DNA of 64,000 bases from Eremophila alpestris peregrina (taxonomy: Eukaryota > Chordata > Aves > Passeriformes > Alaudidae). Of this stretch, positions 58,801-64,000 are shown piece by piece. The DNA is taken from assembly GCA_009792885.1 (NCBI GenBank), contig WMCF01000068.1, forward strand, positions 260,061-324,060, given 5' to 3'. The notes beneath the pieces are model-generated. The model searched no databases. It saw only the letters and a program-made list of their open reading frames with translations, and was not told where the DNA came from. How positions within the stretch are numbered: the first letter of the stretch is position 1; every line of letters starts with the position of its first letter. The translations under genes and the position numbers were made by a program.

Positions 58801-61800
58801 ATCAGGGGAGTAGTCACTACAACTGTCTGAATTACCTCAAATTGATTGGCAATCAATTTACCTGAGGGGAAATTATCTAGCACAGAGTAGCTGAAGAGGA
58901 AGAGCTGAACTCCCTAATGGCCCCAAGTGGTTTAGTAGCCAACAATCACAACCACTCAGGAAAACAATGGGAATTAGACCTGCTCGGTCTGTTAAAGCCG
59001 ATTTGGCATCTCTTACAAAGCTGGGCCCTAAACGTGTTCAAAATGCCTGTGACAATCTCAGATTTTGTGATAGAGACATTTCTGGACAGATGAGTCAGTT
59101 GTTCTGTTGGGAGAGTTGCTAATGGCAGCGGGATCACAGGTCTGTGAGTCAGGCACACGCAGTGGGGCTCCTCAGCGGGAGCGGGCACCGATGGCTGCAG
59201 ATACAGCCCGGTACAGATGCAGACAAATGATGGCATGGGGTGGCATCAAGGCTTCCTTGGCAAGGGTTTGGGAAGGCTGGATGGCTCACAGTCAGTGAGT
59301 TGTGCAAAATGTCCTCAAGGAGTGATGATGGTTTCCTGTGTCAGACAAATTATTTATGCGCTTACTTCAGGTATCTGCTCTTCTCCTCACCTCTGCCTTT
59401 CAAGCCAAACATAGATTTGGCAGAGAAGCAATGAGGCTCAAACTCTTCCTACCATAACCTCGGGGCTTGCAACTCCAGAAAAATCCTCAAGCAACATCAG
59501 CAGATTGATTTAATTTAGTATTTTTTAATTAAAAGTATATTGTGGAATTAAAGGTAAAATTTGGTAGGAAAAGATCATTCCAGGAATAGGGAGTGCTTTG
59601 GGAGAAAAGGAATTGAGGAGTGCAGAATTCTCTCCTAAGTCAGTTACTGGAAAATGTAACATGCTCAGTGCCACTGAAATTATCACAAACTAATTTCCAA
59701 AGCTGAAAAATCAAACACTTGCCAAATTTTTTAATGGACTTGCAGGGGATTAAGAATAATTACAGCTGCATTGTTAAGGGGGCTCCATTTAAGTACAATC
59801 AATTTGATTGGTTTATGTTTTAACCTCACCATCATTTTACCATCAGTTTTTATGTCCTGCAGATTCTAGATGCTGATAGATCATCTCAGCTCCCCATTTT
59901 TTCCATTACCAAGGTTTCATTATGCACGTTAAGCATGTTTCCATTTGCCTGAGGTACACCAGGGGCAGGGAAGCATTTTTCAAAGATAACTCATTTAATA
60001 TTAAATGTCAAAATATTACTCACTTCTTTAGCAAGATCATGCAGCTGCAACCTGGAGAATTAATTTGGGATGGTGTCTCTGTGGAGTTCAGGGCGTTGGT
60101 CTGAGCATACCTTTAGCTAAACAAAAAAATCATTGACTTACCCAGAATTTTAAACATTGTATGGAACTGACTAAAGGGCAATAATGAACATATGAAGGAA
60201 GCTAAACATATGAAGGAAGTGGTTTATAAGCCAGAAATGCTGAGATTAATTATGGCTAAAACAGCCAGGGGAAACTTCTCATTACACAAAGTAATGAAAT
60301 AAGTCCATTATCATGATAACAAAAAAAGTGGAAATGGCTGTAGGCTTTGTTTTGAAGATTATCACCATAGCATTTCCCTCCTGCACAAGCAATCAAGAAC
60401 CCATTGAAGAAAAAAATGAAACCCCCCCCCATTTTACAGCCAGAAAATCGATGTAGGAGAAAAAGACAGGCTGTTTATACAGCACTTTGCTTCCTGAGTT
60501 TCATTGGAGGCAATTCCTGATTTGCATTCATGTAAAGAAGCTTCCAGACAGCCTTTAAATGACATGTCCAAGGATCTGTGTCAACACAGGGAACTGTCAC
60601 CTGATCCTCCCCATCCCAGCGCTGAGAATATGCAGCAAAGGGTTTCTCTTCATGGGAAGACTGAGATGATAATTTGACTTCCCAGAAGAAGGGTTTCCCA
60701 TGCCTGCACAGGTAATTGTTCCTGGCACAACAGACATCCATCCCTGAACTGTGCATTTGCCAAAAGAATAAAACAGAGATGGTAACTGATCAGTCCTTGT
60801 TGTGGACTTTACTGGGGTTTTTTTTGCTATTTGAGTGTTGTGGGGTCTATTTCTAAGTTTTTCATTATGTGTTTAACTAATTCCTTCCTTTTCTACAGTA
60901 TCAAACAAGGAAACAAATCTTTCAGGGGATTTGTTTGGGGTTTTTGACTCAGAACCTTTTAGGGACTTTCTACTCATAAAAACAATTTCATAGGAAAGGC
61001 AGGGTGAATTTTAAATATATGTTGGTGAACATATACATATACTTTGTATTAGAAAATGTCCAAACTGGATGTCAGTCAAAAGCACTAATACTTCTTCCAA
61101 ATTACATCCTTTCTTACCTTGAGAAGTTCCAAGAGTCTTTAAACCCAAACTAACCAAGCTCTCCACACTGCAGTGTGTCAGTACAGTTTGTAGTAGTCAA
61201 AACACAGTCAATCTTTACTGACTCACTCCAGCTCATTCTCTACAGAAGCCATCTGAAACTGGTTTTGCTAAAAAAGCAATGAAAAGGAGATAAATTGAGT
61301 TATTCCATGTTTCTTAAAAATGGCATTTGAATGTGACAACAGCCACTCTTTTGCCTGTAAAACAAGACAGAGCCAAATTAGTCTTTAAAATCATATGCCA
61401 ATCTGAAAGCCAAAGAATTTTAGTCCCTCTGTTTAGTTCTCTTATTTAGCAAAACAAGGAAAGTCAGCCAGGTTTATTCACAGGACCTAAAGCCAAGACT
61501 TCCAGTATGGCTTTTTTTAAATGTTCTGTTCAGTCTTCCCTCCAAGTTCATTTACCAGATTACCTTTCAGCGTGGGACTAAAACTCCAGGATTTCCTCTC
61601 AGGAGCTGTATTTTGAAAATTGCTGCCTTTGAGCCTTCAGGTAATTTTTGATGCCCCAAACCAGCCTTCAACACATTCTTTTGGGTTCCCATGTATTTAT
61701 TTCTTTGACCCTCTGCCTGCAAAGAAAAAGAAAAGCACCTGAAGAAGGCTCTTGAGGTTTTCTCTACAGCTCCCCTCTAGCACTGGCTATAGGCCAGGCT

Positions 61801-64000
61801 TCTTAGGTGGGGCCTTATAACCCCAGGATGAACCAAGATAAACCTATGGCACCAGCAAGAAGCTGGTAAAGCAATTCTTGCTTCCATTTCAGAAAATGGC
61901 AAACCAAAATAGAAATGGCTTTCTTGTGGCTGTGTGCAAATCCAAGATCTGGAGCTGGACCTAAAATCTGCCTGGTCCTTAGACAGCACAATAGAAATAA
62001 ACTGCTTTTCCTACAAAAATCATAACCTTTGGGTTTGGACATCATGGACATCATACCTGTCAGCACAATCACTTGCATACAAGAGATGAGTTTTCTGCTT
62101 TTGACAGGTCTCTGTTTCTGTCTTATTTGGCTCTTGAGAATATTGCCATTAGATGCTCAAGCCGTAAAAGATTTTTAGCCAAAATGTTCAGTTTCCAGAG
62201 AATCCTTTTCCCCAGTACACACTAATGATGGAATACAGAGACTCCTCTAGTTCCTCTGCAAAGACTAGGAAAGGAAATTGAGCAGAGGACAACTGCTCTT
62301 AACACAGCAGAAATATTTCCCCACTCTGTCCAACTGGCAGTGTTCTCATTTATGTCCAGTCCACAGATGCTTCTATAGGAACTGATTGCAAAATCCCTGA
62401 AGTTGAGACATATCTGTTTAACTTTAGTAATAAAATGAACATACTTTGGGGACAGGCACATAGAGAAAATGTTTGGTCTGAAGGGCTGGCTACAGGGATG
62501 TGGGTGTATAATCAGTCCAGCTTTCCAGGAAAAAAAGAGCTCCATTTCCCAAAAGCCAACACAACCAAAACAGATTTTTCCCTTTGAACTGTCTCAGTAT
62601 TTCTTGATGCTGATCTTTCACACAGTTTTGAAGGTCATATAAGGAGTGGAGAAAACACAACTCTTCACTAGTTCCAACAGTGTTAGGTGGCTGCTCATGC
62701 TGGCACTGCTCTTCTGGCTGACAAGGAATATCACCACACCCTAGAAAATGCATTACACAGTACAATCATTATGCATGTTAAAGAAAGAATCATCGCTGCA
62801 GGAAAAAGTAAGTCTTAATTAGAAACGAGCAAATAAAAATTCATAATAGTGTCTCTCTCCCTTTAAACTTTCACATGGTGTTTGTTTCCAATTTTTAATG
62901 CATCTTTCTCATTAGGATGTGGAAATTTCTAAGTTTGTCTGACAAACACTTCTTTGTACCTCACCTTACTTCACCAGGAGCTGGCAATGACCAGAATTAC
63001 CTGGGACAGTGCTTGTTTCCAGAGGGAATTATTTGAAAACAGTTCAGCTGCCCCATAGGATTTGACCCAATCTGCTTGGCATCAAATGTTGTCTCTAGGA
63101 GGGGTCAGCAGCAGATTTTCCTGAGGAACTGATAAGGTCTCAGTTGCTGCAACATGAAGCAGTTTAATTCCCACAGAAGACTCATCCTTGTCTTTACAGT
63201 CAGGTATTTCCTATTAAACCTGGAAGTTCAGTGTTCCTTCTCTAATGTTGTCCTGATCCATTCTAATTCTAGAGATCTGTTTTTTCCATATAGATAAGCA
63301 ATCTGTATTTAAGTTGAGAACTCTACATATGGAATATAAAAAACAAATAGTTGTGCTGATTGGATTTTGATTCAGATATTTTAGTTTAAAAATTTCAATT
63401 TTAAAAAACCAAAATTTTTATTTCCTTCTGATAAATATTTTCCCTGGACTCTAAATATTGCAGAACCCAAATACAAATGAATTGTGGATATCACTCAACT
63501 CAAACTCAGTTTTGCATATGTAAACTAGTCTTTAATAAATTTCTTTCTCTTTTCTACTGACTGTATAATAACACCATGTTCTTATTGTATCTATTGGTTT
63601 TTTGATTTATATTTTTCACCATTTGACACTTCATGGCAAATCTGACCATATTTTGACAAGGTGGCTCCACTGAGAATTTAGAGCTTAAACAATAGGATTT
63701 TATTCCAGCCACCATTTTGTTTGATCAAGAATCAACATGACTTTCCAGCTTTCACCAATTCAGTGCTGTACACACCTTCCCAAAGACTTTTGCTAGATTA
63801 ATGAATATGTGGTTTGGCCTGAAGTACTGTGGTACTCTGTGTTTTTCAACATGCCTTCAGTTTTCTGTCATGTGTTGCACAAGCCTCTTCTAATACAAGG
63901 GCCCTTGCATTTACAAAGATTGATAACTTGAGATGATAAAACAATTACTGGGATAAGAACACCAGGTTTATGTTTTATTATCTTAATCAAACTTAAGCGT
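55854..64000. other. Unannotated sequence, no gene seen
   Basis: About 8.1 kb with no recognised gene or repeat family. Features seen are a very A+T-rich stretch at 56590-57000 with a perfect palindrome CTGAGTGACTCAG (AP-1-like TGACTCA) near 56707, and a C9 run at 60422-60430. A 15-bp direct repeat AACATATGAAGGAAG also occurs twice (60187 and 60205). Open frames on the minus strand at 62222-62545 and 62490-62765 lack convincing splice context. The stretches 58946-59100 and 59680-59850 are repeat-free and look like possible conserved non-coding DNA. Confidence 0.5.

Noticed and set aside
60422..60600. Possible further MIR fragment (C run then ATTTTACAGCCAG)
   Set aside because: The next expected MIR block is displaced by about 80 bases and the match is poor, so it was not called.
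1..64000. tRNA, rRNA, spliceosomal RNA, CRISPR, bacterial-type operons
   Set aside because: No B-box-type GGTTCGAATCC, no rRNA or snRNA landmarks, no regularly spaced repeats with spacers, and no operon-like gene packing were seen. The sequence is vertebrate-like.

Overview
This window looks like vertebrate nuclear DNA from a bird, and probably a songbird. The evidence is four copies of the 3' end of the avian LINE CR1, one well-formed solo-LTR-like unit of about 590 bp, a few very old MIR-like SINE fragments, and generally A+T-rich, CpG-poor sequence with many poly-A and (CAAA)n tracts. 'Songbird' is inferred from the general look of the LTR and was not checked.

I recognise no protein-coding exon, rRNA, tRNA, snRNA or CRISPR array. 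The open reading frames are short (the longest are 186 and 197 codons), lack recognisable domains, overlap each other on both strands, and often run through simple repeats or CR1 remnants. The window is therefore best read as a gene desert or a piece of a very long intron. The sequence alone cannot separate these two.

Layout. At 1-10 kb there is mostly unique A+T-rich sequence, a 65-bp tandem duplication (1338-1467), a MIR-like scrap and low-complexity tracts near 8.1-8.3 kb. At 10-18.5 kb there are two CR1 copies, an old palindromic repeat (12.2 kb), a candidate solo LTR (16644-17231) and a 29/30-bp inverted repeat with a 237-bp spacer (18133-18429). At 18.5-40 kb the sequence is mostly unique, with a CpG-enriched patch (23.58-23.79 kb), a third CR1 copy and a second old palindromic repeat. 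The most unusual locus lies at 40.5-41.4 kb. It holds a G-quadruplex motif, three 27-bp repeats and two 134-bp tandem units. Each 134-bp unit carries, on the minus strand, a CCAAT box, a perfect splice-donor consensus and a TATA-like box, and two more strong donors lie downstream. At 43-64 kb there are two further MIR-like fragments, a cluster of old palindromic repeats (54.4-54.76 kb), a fourth CR1 copy with an intact tail, and unique sequence in which a few stretches resemble conserved non-coding DNA.

No genes here work together in a visible way. The only functional hypotheses I can support are regulatory: the 41-kb tandem promoter-like array and the LTR at 16.6-17.2 kb could each start transcription.
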